DNA from: Mesoterricola silvestris
Lineage (GTDB): Bacteria; Acidobacteriota; Holophagae; Holophagales; Holophagaceae
DNA length: 64,000 nucleotides
NCBI RefSeq assembly: GCF_030295405.1
Contig: NZ_AP027080.1
Span: 2,891,001-2,955,000 of the forward strand
Direction: 5' to 3'
The notes below the pieces were generated by a model. It was not told the DNA's origin, made no database searches, and saw nothing but the letters and a program-made list of their open reading frames with translations. Of the stretch, positions 22,178 through 30,699 are shown piece by piece. Position 1 is the stretch's first letter. Each line of letters opens with the position of its first letter. A program made the position numbers and the translations under genes.

Positions 22178-22426
22178 CGAGGACCTTCGGGGCGGGGTGA
22201 TGGTTGGACGACCCTCACCATAGCATCCGGCCAGCCGTGAGCGAACGAGCGCTTGCTCCCCATCCTAGGCGCGACCCCGTGAGCTCTATCGTCCTGATCC
22301 AACTTGGATCTGACGTTCTTTATCCTGCCTTTTCCCCTGGATCCTGTTTATCCCCGTTGGAGCTTCGCCGGGATTTGTCGCCACCTTCGGGTAAAGGACG
22401 TCGAGTAACCTGCGCTCCGACCCACC

Positions 22427-23770
22427 CTAATGCCCCGCCCCGGAGGGCCGGGCCCTCCAGATGGTGGTCATGATGGCGGCCCCCACGAGGCTGAAGGGGA
22501 TGAGGCACGCGGCCCACACCCAGGCGTTGGCGGGCACGTGGCCCGCGGCCCCCACCCCGTCCCAGCCGTAGGCCTTCAGCACCCAGCCCAGGCCGAAGCC
22601 GGTGAGGCCCGAACCGATGTACTGGATGCCGTCCAGGGCCCCGGCCACGGTGGCCGCGGCCTTGCGGCCCCCGAAGTCCATGGAGGCGGTGCCGCTGAGC
22701 ATGCCGTGCACCCCGAAGATGAACATGGCGGTCAGGCCCAGCAGCACGATGGCCCACACCTGGCCGCCGTGGGTGCCCCGGCCCAGGGCCGCGCCCAGAA
22801 GGCAGATCATGGCCACCTGGGCCAGGTAGAAGATGAAGGCGACGGGGGGCCGCCGGCTCTGGAAAAGCCGGTCGCTCATCCAGCCGCAGAGCAGCCCGCC
22901 GAAGATTCCGCCCAGCATGAAGGCCACCCCCGTGGCCCCGAAGAGGGCCGCCCGCTTGGAAAGGTGGTAGACCTCCTCCAGGTATTCGGTGAAGTAGAGC
23001 ATGACGCCCTGGCGCACGAACCCCGTGCAGAACTCCGCGAAGATGAGGGCGATGATCACGGGGTTGCCGATGACCTTGGAAAGCAGTTCCCTGAGGGGCA
23101 GCGGCTGGTCCTCGGCCAGGTGCGCGTTGCTGCCGTCGCCCGTGTCGAAGTCCTGGAGGCCCGCGTGGCTGGGCCGGTTGCGCACCAGCAGGTAGTCCAC
23201 CAGCACCATGACGGCCATGGCCACCACCGGCGCGAACCAGATGATGGTCCAGCTCTTGAAGCTGGCCAGGAGCCAAGCGCCCACGGAGGTGGCCAGGAAG
23301 TAGCCGGAGCTGATCATGACCCCGAAGATCCCCCCGAAAACCCCCCGCTCCCGCACATGGAACCAGGTGCTGTTCACCTTCACCACGCTCAGGGCGCCGA
23401 AGCTCTGGAAGTACATGTTGACGCTCCAGAGCAGGCTCATGGACACCAGCAGCTTCGTGGTGAACCCGTTTAGGAACATCAATCCCACCAGGAGGTTGGT
23501 CAGGGCCGCCCCCAGGGAGCCCACGAGGATCGCCCGGCGCCCGCCGATGCGGTCGGCCAATGGGCCATTGATGGCCACCGCCAGGCCGTAGGTCCAGAAG
23601 CCGGCCGTGGCGATGATCCCCATCTGCCACTTGTCCAGGTGGTACCAGGCCCCGATGTCGCTCTTGACGACATTGAAGTTATAGCGGCCCATGTACATGG
23701 TCGCGTAGGTGAGGCCAAGGGGGAACCAGTTCAGGAAACGCCTGAACCGGAACGCATTCGTATGTTCCAT
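22427..23770 (-). CDS. MFS transporter, organophosphate:phosphate antiporter type (GlpT/UhpT-like)
   Basis: A 447-residue protein with 12 predicted transmembrane helices. The start FRRFLNWFPLGLTYATMYMGRYNFNVVKSDI is typical of the OPA family (the Y-x-x-RYN motif near helix 1). The loop GPLADRIGGRRAIL is the MFS motif between helices 2 and 3. Also present are FHVRERGVFGGIFG and a DFGGRKAAATVAGALDGIQYIGS region as in UhpT/GlpT-like proteins. The likely role is exchange of a phosphorylated sugar or glycerol phosphate for phosphate across the inner membrane; the substrate is not determined. It is fairly isolated, with gaps on both sides. Confidence 0.82.
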   Translation of the reverse strand: MEHTNAFRFRRFLNWFPLGLTYATMYMGRYNFNVVKSDIGAWYHLDKWQMGIIATAGFWTYGLAVAINGPLADRIGGRRAILVGSLGAALTNLLVGLMFLNGFTTKLLVSMSLLWSVNMYFQSFGALSVVKVNSTWFHVRERGVFGGIFGVMISSGYFLATSVGAWLLASFKSWTIIWFAPVVAMAVMVLVDYLLVRNRPSHAGLQDFDTGDGSNAHLAEDQPLPLRELLSKVIGNPVIIALIFAEFCTGFVRQGVMLYFTEYLEEVYHLSKRAALFGATGVAFMLGGIFGGLLCGWMSDRLFQSRRPPVAFIFYLAQVAMICLLGAALGRGTHGGQVWAIVLLGLTAMFIFGVHGMLSGTASMDFGGRKAAATVAGALDGIQYIGSGLTGFGLGWVLKAYGWDGVGAAGHVPANAWVWAACLIPFSLVGAAIMTTIWRARPSGAGH

Positions 23771-23876
23771 GCCATGCTCCGACCCCTTCAGCTTAGACGA
23801 TGCAGGTGTCGGGAATGTAGCCGTAATGTAACGGGAAGGTTACGGGGGCCCCGGATCCGGGCCGGGGCGGCGGGCC

Positions 23877-25694
23877 CTACCTCCTGAAAATAAGGCCATT
23901 CAACCGCCGCAGCTTCCCCTGGAAACGCCAGAGGGAAGCCCGGTCGGCCACCTGGATGAAACCCGTGGCCCCGGAGGGAAACGGGCAGGCTTCCTGGAGC
24001 TGTCGCTGGAAGGCCAGACGCTTGCGGCCCAGGGGATCCCACCAGGCCCCCCGCCAGCGAACCACCAACAGGAGCACCGGACGATCCGGGTGGAAGTTCA
24101 GCTTCTTGCGCACCAGGTGGGCTTCGGCGACCCGGTCCTCCCCCAGGCACATCCGTTGGATCTCCTGGAGGACCGCCGGGTTGCAGTGGTGGGATTCCAG
24201 GGCGTCCAGCAACGAAACGCCCCTGCGCTCGCCCTGGACCTTCTCCACCAGGGCCGCGGCCCGCCGGGCCCGGTCCCATTCCTTGTGGGCGTTCAGGACA
24301 TCGCCCCGGGCCCCCAGGTGGTGGGCCAGCAGTTCATGGCAGGCCGGCGCCAGGGCCGGGTCCCGGTGGATCAGTTCCCGCGCCTGGAAGACCGCGGCGC
24401 TGTCCCGGCCGCGGTCCAGGCACCGGCGCACGGCCAGGAAGCAGGCCTCCACGCAGTCCGGGTTGGCCGAGCGGTACATGCCCAGCAGGGCGTCGAACCG
24501 GGACCAGGGGGCATGGTCATAGGCGAGCTTCAGGTAGTCCAGGGCGCCGGGATGGTCGGGGAAGGTGCCCTCCATGGGCCCGGTGAGGTCCTGGTACCGG
24601 GTGGCTTCCACCAGGCGCCCCAGGGCCGCCGCCGCCGCGCTGCTCTGAAGGCGGGCCCTCCACTGGCCCTCCACCTCCCGGGCCACCTCCGTGTCCTCCA
24701 GGAGGCGACCGTAGGCATGGGCGGAGGGGGGCAAGGGCACCCGGGGCTCGGCCTCCAGGCACTCCAGGCGCAGGCGCAGGAGCGGCGGCGCCTCCTTCAG
24801 GAGCCCGTCCAGGGCGAGTTCCAGGATGCCTTCCGCGCCCTCCGGGGTCTCCGCGAGGGCCGCCCCCAGGCGGCGGTGGAGGTCCTCGGGGAGGGGAAGG
24901 CCGGAATCCAGGCAGGCGTCCCACGGGTGGAAGACCCGGCGGACCACCAGGGGCTGCAGGATGGCCAGGCGGCACAGGGCCCGCACCAGGGTGGGCACGC
25001 CGTGCTTTTCGGCGATGGTGCGGTCCGCGCGCAGGAACTCCCGGGCCAGGAAGGGCTGGAAACCCGCCACCACCTGCCGGGTGTAGGGGCGCAGGAAGGC
25101 CGTGCACCACCGGGGCCATCCCAGGGGGCGTTCCCCCAGCCGGGCCTCCACGTGCACGTGGACCCGGTACCAGTAGGTGGCCAGGCGCTTCACCTGAAGG
25201 TTCAGCCATCCCTGGTAGTCCGACCAGAAGACCTCCTCCCATTCGATGGCGGCGTCCAGTTCCCGGGGACTCAGGGCGAGCAGGGGATAGATGCCCACAT
25301 ACCAGTGGTACCGGCTCCACCCGAAGAGACCGGCCATGGGCACGCCGGTGAGCTCCACGCTCCAGGCGTCCGGGGCCAGGATCACCTGGGCCCCCCGGGG
25401 TCCCTCCCAGGCCTCCCGGGCGGCCTCCAGCCGCTCCTCCAGGGCCGGCGCCTCGCCGGGAGCCAGGATGCGTCCCGGGGGCCGGGGAAAGCTTTTCACG
25501 CCCAGGCCCAGGCCATAGAGGGCATTGCCCAGCAGGAAGAGGCCCGCGGGCCAGGCCAGGACCCCCAGGCCCGGGTCCCGGACCCGGAGGAGGAGAGCCC
25601 CCAGGAGACCCAGGAAAACCAGCCCCAGAAAGGGCAGGATGGCGCCCAGGGAGAAGCGCGCGGCGGAGCGGATGCGATCCTCGAGCCAATGCAT
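23877..25694 (-). CDS. Membrane-anchored M48-like pseudopeptidase, large C-terminal region
   Basis: A 605-residue protein with two N-terminal membrane helices (FLGLVFLGLLGALLL and LAWPAGLFLLGNALYGLGLG). The following segment follows the layout of integral-membrane M48 peptidases: VPMAGLFGWSRYHWYVGIYPLL, LSPRELDAAIE, and later PFLAREFLRADR, the place of the third zinc ligand (E..AD). The position expected to read HExxH instead reads EWEEVFW, so zinc catalysis should be lost. The C-terminal 300 residues are helical and repeat-like (TPR-like). This is a reading from motif layout, not a database match. The gene is divergent from the ceramide operon. Confidence 0.6.
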   Translation of the reverse strand: MHWLEDRIRSAARFSLGAILPFLGLVFLGLLGALLLRVRDPGLGVLAWPAGLFLLGNALYGLGLGVKSFPRPPGRILAPGEAPALEERLEAAREAWEGPRGAQVILAPDAWSVELTGVPMAGLFGWSRYHWYVGIYPLLALSPRELDAAIEWEEVFWSDYQGWLNLQVKRLATYWYRVHVHVEARLGERPLGWPRWCTAFLRPYTRQVVAGFQPFLAREFLRADRTIAEKHGVPTLVRALCRLAILQPLVVRRVFHPWDACLDSGLPLPEDLHRRLGAALAETPEGAEGILELALDGLLKEAPPLLRLRLECLEAEPRVPLPPSAHAYGRLLEDTEVAREVEGQWRARLQSSAAAAALGRLVEATRYQDLTGPMEGTFPDHPGALDYLKLAYDHAPWSRFDALLGMYRSANPDCVEACFLAVRRCLDRGRDSAAVFQARELIHRDPALAPACHELLAHHLGARGDVLNAHKEWDRARRAAALVEKVQGERRGVSLLDALESHHCNPAVLQEIQRMCLGEDRVAEAHLVRKKLNFHPDRPVLLLVVRWRGAWWDPLGRKRLAFQRQLQEACPFPSGATGFIQVADRASLWRFQGKLRRLNGLIFRR

Positions 25695-26012
25695 TCTATT
25701 AGCCTCTTATATTAATATCCGCTCCCCGGAATCCACCGCAAGGGAACAATTGTTTTAATTTCATCATTTCAATATTGTTCTAACCCCCGTTCCGGCGCTT
25801 CGGTCCTTCGGGACCCGGAAACGGGCGTCCCCAAAGGATCCCATGGCGATAGGTGACCCTATTCCTCCTGAAATTCCCGGGGCCCCAGGCCGGGGATTTC
25901 CACCCTGGATCCAAATTCCGCATGCTACTTTCATACTCTCGGCTGAGCGGGGAGCGTCCATTTGTTGGTTCTGTAACAACTGTGTTAGCTTTATTAAAAT
26001 TTGAGGTGACTG
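25695..26012. other. Divergent intergenic region with hairpins and operator-like repeat
   Basis: No gene is seen in these 318 bases. Near 25690-25790 the DNA is AT-rich and probably holds the promoter of the leftward M48-like gene. Two hairpin-capable stretches follow: CCCGTTCCGG with CCGGAAACGGG around 25785-25828, and GAAATTCCCGG (25870-25880) with CCGGGGATTTC (25890-25900). Close to spt, TAACA-ACTG-TGTTA (25974-25987) is an exact inverted repeat just before TATTAA (25992-25997), a possible -10. The ribosome site GAGGTG is at 26003-26008. The hairpins may belong to a leader of the spt operon or simply be terminators of no known transcript. Confidence 0.45.
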
Positions 26013-27266
26013 ATGACCCACAAGCCCCGTGGTTCTGGCTCGGCCGTGGAAATCCCGGCCCCGGTCAAGCTGCCGAGCGTTCTGGATAAGTGCGCTGCGT
26101 TTACCATCCCCGACGACCTGAAGGCCATGGGCATCTATCCCTACCACCGGGTCATCGAAACAGGCCAGGCCACGGAAGTGATGGTCGACGGCCAGCGGCA
26201 GCTGATGCTGGGATCCAATTCCTACCTGGAGCTCACCACCCATCCCCGCATCAAGGAACGGGCCATGGAGGCCATCCAGATGTACGGCACCGGCTGCGCC
26301 GGTTCCCGGTTCCTCAACGGGACCCTGCCCATCCACGTGGAGCTCGAGCAGAAGCTCGCGGCCTTCATGGGCAAGGAGGCCGCCCTGGTCTTCCCCACCG
26401 GCTTCCAGACCAACACCGGGGTCATCTCCAGCCTGGTGCACAAGGGCGAGTACATCGTCGGCGACAAGTACATCCACGCCTGCATCATGGACGGGTGCAT
26501 GCTCAGCCACGGCACCCTGGTGCGGTACGACCACAACAACATGGCGGACCTGGAGGAGAAGCTCTCCCGCATCCCCGCCCAGGCCCCCAAGCTCATCGTC
26601 ACCGACGGCGTCTTCAGCATGGAAGGCGACATCTGCGACCTTCCCGGCATCGTGACCCTGGCCCAGCGCTACGGCGCCCAGGTGATGGTGGACGACGCCC
26701 ACGGCATCGGCGTGCTGGGCCAGGGCGGCCGGGGCACGTCGGCCCACTTCGGCCTCACGGACCAGGTGGACCTGATCATGGGCACCTTCTCCAAGTCCCT
26801 GGCGGCCATCGGCGGCTTCATCGCCGGCAGCGCCAAGACCATCAACTACCTGCAGCACGTGGCCCGGCCCTACATGTTCTCGGCCTCGGCATCCCCTGCC
26901 AGCGTGGCGGCGGTGCTGGGCGCCCTGGAGGTCATGGAGGCCGAGCCGGAGCGCATCCAGCGCCTGTGGGAGAACGCCCGGTTCCTGAAGAAGGGCTTCG
27001 ACGACATCGGCTTCGACACGGGCAAGAGCGAGACCCCGGTCATCCCCATCATGGTGGGCGAGTTCGACACCTGCATGAAGATGTGGCGCTTCCTGAAGGA
27101 GGCGGGGATCTTCGTGAACCCCGTGGTGCCCCCCGGCGTGCCCCCGGGCCGCAGCCTCATCCGCATTTCCGTCACCGCGGGCCACACCCGGGCTCAGCTG
27201 GAGTGGGCGCTCGAAATCTTCCAGAAGGCCGGACGCCATTTCGGCCTCCTGGAGCTGGGGGCATGA
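26013..27266 (+). CDS. spt: Serine palmitoyltransferase (alpha-oxoamine synthase)
   Basis: A 417-residue PLP enzyme that condenses serine with an acyl thioester to 3-ketosphinganine, the first step of sphingolipid synthesis. Diagnostic stretches are YPYHRVIETGQATEV, LGSNSYLELTTHPR and YGTGCAGSRFLNGTLPIHVELE, which match bacterial Spt rather than glycine C-acetyltransferase. His155 (KYIHACIMDGC) would stack on PLP, VDDAHGIGVLG holds the cofactor-binding Asp/His, and Lys261 in GTFSKSLAAIGGF forms the aldimine. The start ATG follows GAGGTGACTG. It is the first gene of a four-gene block whose members overlap each other, followed by acyltransferase, reductase and PAP2 genes, which supports the sphingolipid assignment over biotin or threonine metabolism. 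Confidence 0.88.
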   Translation: MTHKPRGSGSAVEIPAPVKLPSVLDKCAAFTIPDDLKAMGIYPYHRVIETGQATEVMVDGQRQLMLGSNSYLELTTHPRIKERAMEAIQMYGTGCAGSRFLNGTLPIHVELEQKLAAFMGKEAALVFPTGFQTNTGVISSLVHKGEYIVGDKYIHACIMDGCMLSHGTLVRYDHNNMADLEEKLSRIPAQAPKLIVTDGVFSMEGDICDLPGIVTLAQRYGAQVMVDDAHGIGVLGQGGRGTSAHFGLTDQVDLIMGTFSKSLAAIGGFIAGSAKTINYLQHVARPYMFSASASPASVAAVLGALEVMEAEPERIQRLWENARFLKKGFDDIGFDTGKSETPVIPIMVGEFDTCMKMWRFLKEAGIFVNPVVPPGVPPGRSLIRISVTAGHTRAQLEWALEIFQKAGRHFGLLELGA

Positions 27267-28393
27267 CCTCGGAAATCCAGGTCCGGGCCTGCGCGGGTGC
27301 CGGGGACACGGAAGCCTTCATCCGCTTCCCGTACCGGCTGCACCGCGCCGAGCCCCACTGGGTGCCGCCCCTGCTGCTGGAGCGCAGGGATTTCCTGGAT
27401 CCCCTCAAGAACCCCCTGTATGAGTACGCCAAGGTCCAGACCTTCCTGGCCCTGCGGGACGGCGAGGTGGTGGGCACCATCGCCGCCGTGCGCAACGACC
27501 GCTACGGGCAGTTCCATCCCGAGGAGGCCCACGTGGGGTTCTTCGGGCTCTTCGAATGCGTGCCCGACCAGGCCGTGGCCAGCGCCCTCACCGGCGCGGC
27601 CTGCGCGTGGCTGCGGGCCGAAGGCAGGACCGTGGCCCGGGGCCCGGTGAACCTCACCACCAACGACATCGTGGGCCTCCTCGTGGACGGCTTCGACGCC
27701 GACAACGCCATCATGATGCCCTACAACCCCGCCTACTACGGCGGCCTCCTGGAGGGGGCGGGTTTCGCCAAGGCCAAGGACGTCCACGCCTACTACATGG
27801 CCAAGGCCGAATGCGCCGACCGCCTCACGGCCGTGGCCAACCGCCTGGACCGGGGCGGGCTGGTGCGGATCCGCCCCATCGACCTCAAGCGCTGGAACGA
27901 GGAGCTCGAGTTCGTGCGCGACACCTACAACGTGGCCTGGGCCGACAACTGGGGCTTCGTGCCCTGGACCGACCGGGAGCTGGAATTCATCGCCAAGGAG
28001 CTCAAGCCCCTGGTGGATCCCCGGTACGCCTTCGTGGGGGAGGTGGGGGGCGTGCCCGCGGGCTTCATCGTCTCCATCCCCGACGCCAACGAGGCCCTCA
28101 AACTGGCCCGGGGCAGGCTCCTCCCCTTCGGGCTCCTCCGGATCCTCTGGAAGCTCAAGGTCACCGGCTGTTCCAACCTGCGCACCCTGATCATGGGGGT
28201 GCTCCCCCAGTACCGGCGCCGGGGGCTGGATCTCCTGATGATCCACCACACCATCAAGAACGCCGCCGGCACCCCCTACCAGGGCGCCGAGGTGGGCTGG
28301 ATCCTCGAGGACAACCAGGCCCTCCTGGGCCCCCTCCACCACATGGGGGCCCGGCGCACCAAGACCTACCGCGTGTATGACCGCCCCTGCTAG
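27263..28393 (+). CDS. GNAT-like N-acyltransferase, candidate bacterial ceramide synthase
   Basis: A 376-residue protein whose ATG overlaps the spt stop (ATGA). The N-terminal part (FPYRLHRAEPHWVPPLLLERRDFLDP) and the segments FFGLFECVPDQAVA and ARGPVNLTTNDIVGLLVDGFD are seen in a two-lobed GNAT-type acyltransferase family. The C-terminal lobe has LIMGVLPQYRRRGLDLLMIHHTI, the acyl-CoA pyrophosphate-binding R-x-x-RG-x pattern. In Caulobacter, ceramide formation uses a bacterial ceramide synthase unrelated to the eukaryotic enzyme and, as I recall, GNAT-like. Location directly after spt makes N-acylation of 3-ketosphinganine the best hypothesis. The gene name is left blank because the identity is inferred from context. 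Confidence 0.72.
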   Translation: MTSEIQVRACAGAGDTEAFIRFPYRLHRAEPHWVPPLLLERRDFLDPLKNPLYEYAKVQTFLALRDGEVVGTIAAVRNDRYGQFHPEEAHVGFFGLFECVPDQAVASALTGAACAWLRAEGRTVARGPVNLTTNDIVGLLVDGFDADNAIMMPYNPAYYGGLLEGAGFAKAKDVHAYYMAKAECADRLTAVANRLDRGGLVRIRPIDLKRWNEELEFVRDTYNVAWADNWGFVPWTDRELEFIAKELKPLVDPRYAFVGEVGGVPAGFIVSIPDANEALKLARGRLLPFGLLRILWKLKVTGCSNLRTLIMGVLPQYRRRGLDLLMIHHTIKNAAGTPYQGAEVGWILEDNQALLGPLHHMGARRTKTYRVYDRPC

Positions 28394-29357
28394 CGTCCTG
28401 GTCACGGGCGGCCACGGGTTCATCGGAAGCCACCTCTGCGCGCGCCTCGTCCAGCGGGGCCACCGGGTGCGCATCCTGGCCCGGCCGGGGGCCGACCTCT
28501 CCAACCTGGACGGCCTGGATGTGGAGGTCGCGCAGGGCGATCTCACCGACCCCGGCAGCCTCCCCGCGGCGCTGGCGGGAGTGACGCGCGTGTTCCACCT
28601 GGCCGGGGCCCTGAAGGGCTTCAGCGAGGAGGCCCTCCTGGCCGTGAACCGGGACGGCACCCGGAACCTCGTGGGGGCCTGCCCCCCGGACCTGGAGCGC
28701 TTCGTCCTGGTGTCCAGCCTCGCGGCCGCGGGCCCCAGCCCCGGCGGTCCCGAACCCCGGCCCCCGGGCGCCCCCGACGCTCCCCTCACCTGGTACGGCC
28801 GCAGCAAGGTCGAGGCCGAACGGGTCGTCCTGGCCTCGGGCCTGCCCTGCGTCATCCTCCGCCCCCCGGTGGTCTTCGGCCCCCGGGACCGGGACGTGCT
28901 GAGCTACTTCCGCATCGCGGCCCGGGGCTTCCTGCCGGTACCCGGCACCCGGGAGCGCTGGTATTCCCTGGTCTTCGCCCCGGACCTGGCCGATGGGATC
29001 CTGCGGGCCGGGGAGGCCCCCCTGCCCTCCGGCGAGACCCTTCCCCTGGTGAACGCCGAACCCGTCACCTGGCTGGACCTGGGCCGGCACATCGCCCGGG
29101 CTCTGGGCCGCCGGGGCCGGGAACTCCACCTTCCGGAGGCCGCCATCCGGGCCGCGGGCCAAGTGGCCGGCCTCGCCGCGCGCCTGCGGGGCCGGCCGGA
29201 AATCTTCTCCCCCCAGAAGGTGATCGAAATGCTGGCCCCCGCCTGGGTGGCCAGTCCGGAAAAGGCCCGGACGCTCCTGGGCTGGAGCGCCGGAACCCCC
29301 CTGGATCAGGCCCTCTGGCAGACCGTTCGATGGTACCGGGACCATGGCTGGCTCTAG
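28377..29357 (+). CDS. Extended SDR reductase, candidate ceramide reductase (CerR-like)
   Basis: A 326-residue NAD(P)-dependent epimerase/dehydratase-type protein. The Rossmann motif VLVTGGHGFIG spans residues 7-17, VFHLAGA follows, LVSSLAAAG holds the catalytic Ser, and Tyr140 with Lys144 form the YxxxK in TWYGRSKVE. Substrate-side sequence includes ILRPPVVFGPRDRDVL. Its start lies 17 bases inside the upstream acyltransferase gene. In bacterial ceramide synthesis an SDR of this kind (CerR in Caulobacter) reduces the 3-keto group after N-acylation. The gene order spt-acyltransferase-SDR equals the order of those reactions. Alternative: a sugar-nucleotide epimerase, less likely in this operon. 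Confidence 0.75.
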   Translation: MTAPASVLVTGGHGFIGSHLCARLVQRGHRVRILARPGADLSNLDGLDVEVAQGDLTDPGSLPAALAGVTRVFHLAGALKGFSEEALLAVNRDGTRNLVGACPPDLERFVLVSSLAAAGPSPGGPEPRPPGAPDAPLTWYGRSKVEAERVVLASGLPCVILRPPVVFGPRDRDVLSYFRIAARGFLPVPGTRERWYSLVFAPDLADGILRAGEAPLPSGETLPLVNAEPVTWLDLGRHIARALGRRGRELHLPEAAIRAAGQVAGLAARLRGRPEIFSPQKVIEMLAPAWVASPEKARTLLGWSAGTPLDQALWQTVRWYRDHGWL

Positions 29358-30231
29358 GCGTCCCTTCGGCCTCACCGGTCCCCTGGGGACCTGGCGCCCC
29401 CTGGACCGCTGGGTGGTGGGCTATGCCCTGGCCACCCTGCCCTTCCTGGGCTACGGCTGGCTGAAGGGCCAGCCCGGGTGCGCCGCCCAGGTGGGCGTCA
29501 ATGCCCTGGTGATCGCCGGCTGCCTATTGTTGGCCCGGTGGAGCCGGGACACCGCGGCCGTGGTGCCCACGGTGCTGCGCCTCTTCTACGCCCCCCTGGT
29601 CTACTGGTGCTTCTACCACCAGGTGCAGGTCCTCTGGCCCCTCTTCCATGCCCTGCCCCTGGACGGCCACCTGGCCCGGGCCGACCAGGCCCTCTTCGGC
29701 TGCCAGCCCTCCCTGGCCTGGCGGGCGGCCCTGCCCCTGCGCGGGCTCTCGGAGCTCTTCTGCTTCGCCTACCTGGCCTACTACTTCTTCACGCCCATCG
29801 TGGGCTTCACGGCCCTCCTGCGCTCCGGCTACGCCGCGGCGGAGCGGGTGATCCTGGCCGCCACGGCGTGCTTTTTCGTGTGCTACGCCCTGTTCTGGAT
29901 GTTCCCCACCGTCGGGCCCCACTTCTGGTTCCCGCCGGCCCAGGGGCCGCAGCTCTACGACGGTTACGTGTTCAACCACGCGCTCTTCTTCTTCACCCGG
30001 GGCGGCGAGATCCGGGGCGGCGCCTTCCCCAGCTCCCACATCGCCGTGGCCACGCTGTTCACCCTGTGGGCCCGCCGGGAGGTGAAGGTGCTGTTCGTGC
30101 CCCTGGCGGCCATCACCGCGGTGATGCTGCCGGCGGTGGTGTACCTGCGGGCCCACTACCTGGTGGATGTGCCGGCGGGCCTGGCGGTGGGCGTCCTCGC
30201 CACCTGGCTCAGCGCGCGGACCCTCAGTTGA
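29344..30231 (+). CDS. PAP2-superfamily membrane enzyme, candidate phosphosphingolipid head-group transferase
   Basis: A 295-residue membrane protein with about six helices. The active-site motifs are GGAFPSSHIAVATLF and RAHYLVDVPAG, giving the two catalytic His residues of the PAP2 fold. The canonical first motif KxxxxxxRP is not seen; a PTVGPHFWF stretch precedes instead. This resembles the PAP2_3/AUR1 group that includes inositol-phosphorylceramide synthases. Its start overlaps the SDR gene by 14 bases, so it belongs to the sphingolipid operon. It could transfer a phosphoalcohol head group from a phospholipid to ceramide, or remove phosphate from a lipid intermediate; the sequence alone does not decide. 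It overlaps the convergent gene by eight bases. Confidence 0.75.
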   Translation: MAGSRRPFGLTGPLGTWRPLDRWVVGYALATLPFLGYGWLKGQPGCAAQVGVNALVIAGCLLLARWSRDTAAVVPTVLRLFYAPLVYWCFYHQVQVLWPLFHALPLDGHLARADQALFGCQPSLAWRAALPLRGLSELFCFAYLAYYFFTPIVGFTALLRSGYAAAERVILAATACFFVCYALFWMFPTVGPHFWFPPAQGPQLYDGYVFNHALFFFTRGGEIRGGAFPSSHIAVATLFTLWARREVKVLFVPLAAITAVMLPAVVYLRAHYLVDVPAGLAVGVLATWLSARTLS

Positions 30232-30655
30232 AGGTCATCCACAGGTTCTTGCGCTCATAGAAGTTGTACCTGGGAGCCCTTTCGATCTTTCCCACGTATT
30301 TCTGGTATCCGATGGTCGGCTGTTTCGTGGACGGATCGACCAGGTACGTGAGGAGGAGGCGGTCGGGGGCGTCCTTCGTCTTTCCCATGACCAGATCCAG
30401 GCTGAACTTCGCGGGGCTGAACTCCCAGGTGTAGCTGCCCGCCGAGGGCAGGAACAAGGTATCTCCCGCGGTGGCGGCTTGGCCCACCTGCATGCCCTGG
30501 GCGTTCCGGATGACCAGGGAGCCCTGGGGCGTCCCGGCCAGGCTCACCCAGAGGGGGTACTCCGTCTTGATCACCAGGGCGGTCTTGTCCTGGGCCCTGG
30601 CCCCCGGCCCCGCGCAAAGGAGAAGGGCCATGAACGAATTCCTGAGTTGAAGCAT
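30224..30655 (-). CDS. Small secreted protein of unknown function
   Basis: A 143-residue protein with a signal peptide (SFMALLLCAGPGARAQ) and a mature part of short beta-type strands (TALVIKTEYPLWVSLAG, LVIRNAQGMQVGQ, DTLFLPSAGSYTWEF). No family is recognised. The last codons overlap the convergent PAP2 gene. Its upstream region shares a promoter and leader sequence with the secreted lectin-like gene at 9052-9501, suggesting joint regulation. The start ATG 30655 has no strong ribosome site. Confidence 0.6.
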   Translation of the reverse strand: MLQLRNSFMALLLCAGPGARAQDKTALVIKTEYPLWVSLAGTPQGSLVIRNAQGMQVGQAATAGDTLFLPSAGSYTWEFSPAKFSLDLVMGKTKDAPDRLLLTYLVDPSTKQPTIGYQKYVGKIERAPRYNFYERKNLWMTFN

Positions 30656-30699
30656 GGGCGGTACCCCGAAAGGTCGTGAAGGGCGCGGACGCCTGGGAA

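Noticed and set aside
22313..22405. An imperfect inverted repeat (GACGTTCTTTATCC with GGGTAAAGGACGTC) in the 249-bp gap downstream of the MFS gene
   Set aside because: Arms match only 11 of 14 bases and the middle is unpaired. It may be a weak terminator, but it is not convincing, and its resemblance to family A is limited to a short TTTATCCCC stretch.
26013..27266. Assignment as glycine C-acetyltransferase (kbl) or 8-amino-7-oxononanoate synthase (bioF)
   Set aside because: No tdh or bio genes are adjacent, and the YPYHRVIE and GCAGSRFLNGTLPIHVELE blocks plus the neighbouring acyltransferase and SDR fit serine palmitoyltransferase better.
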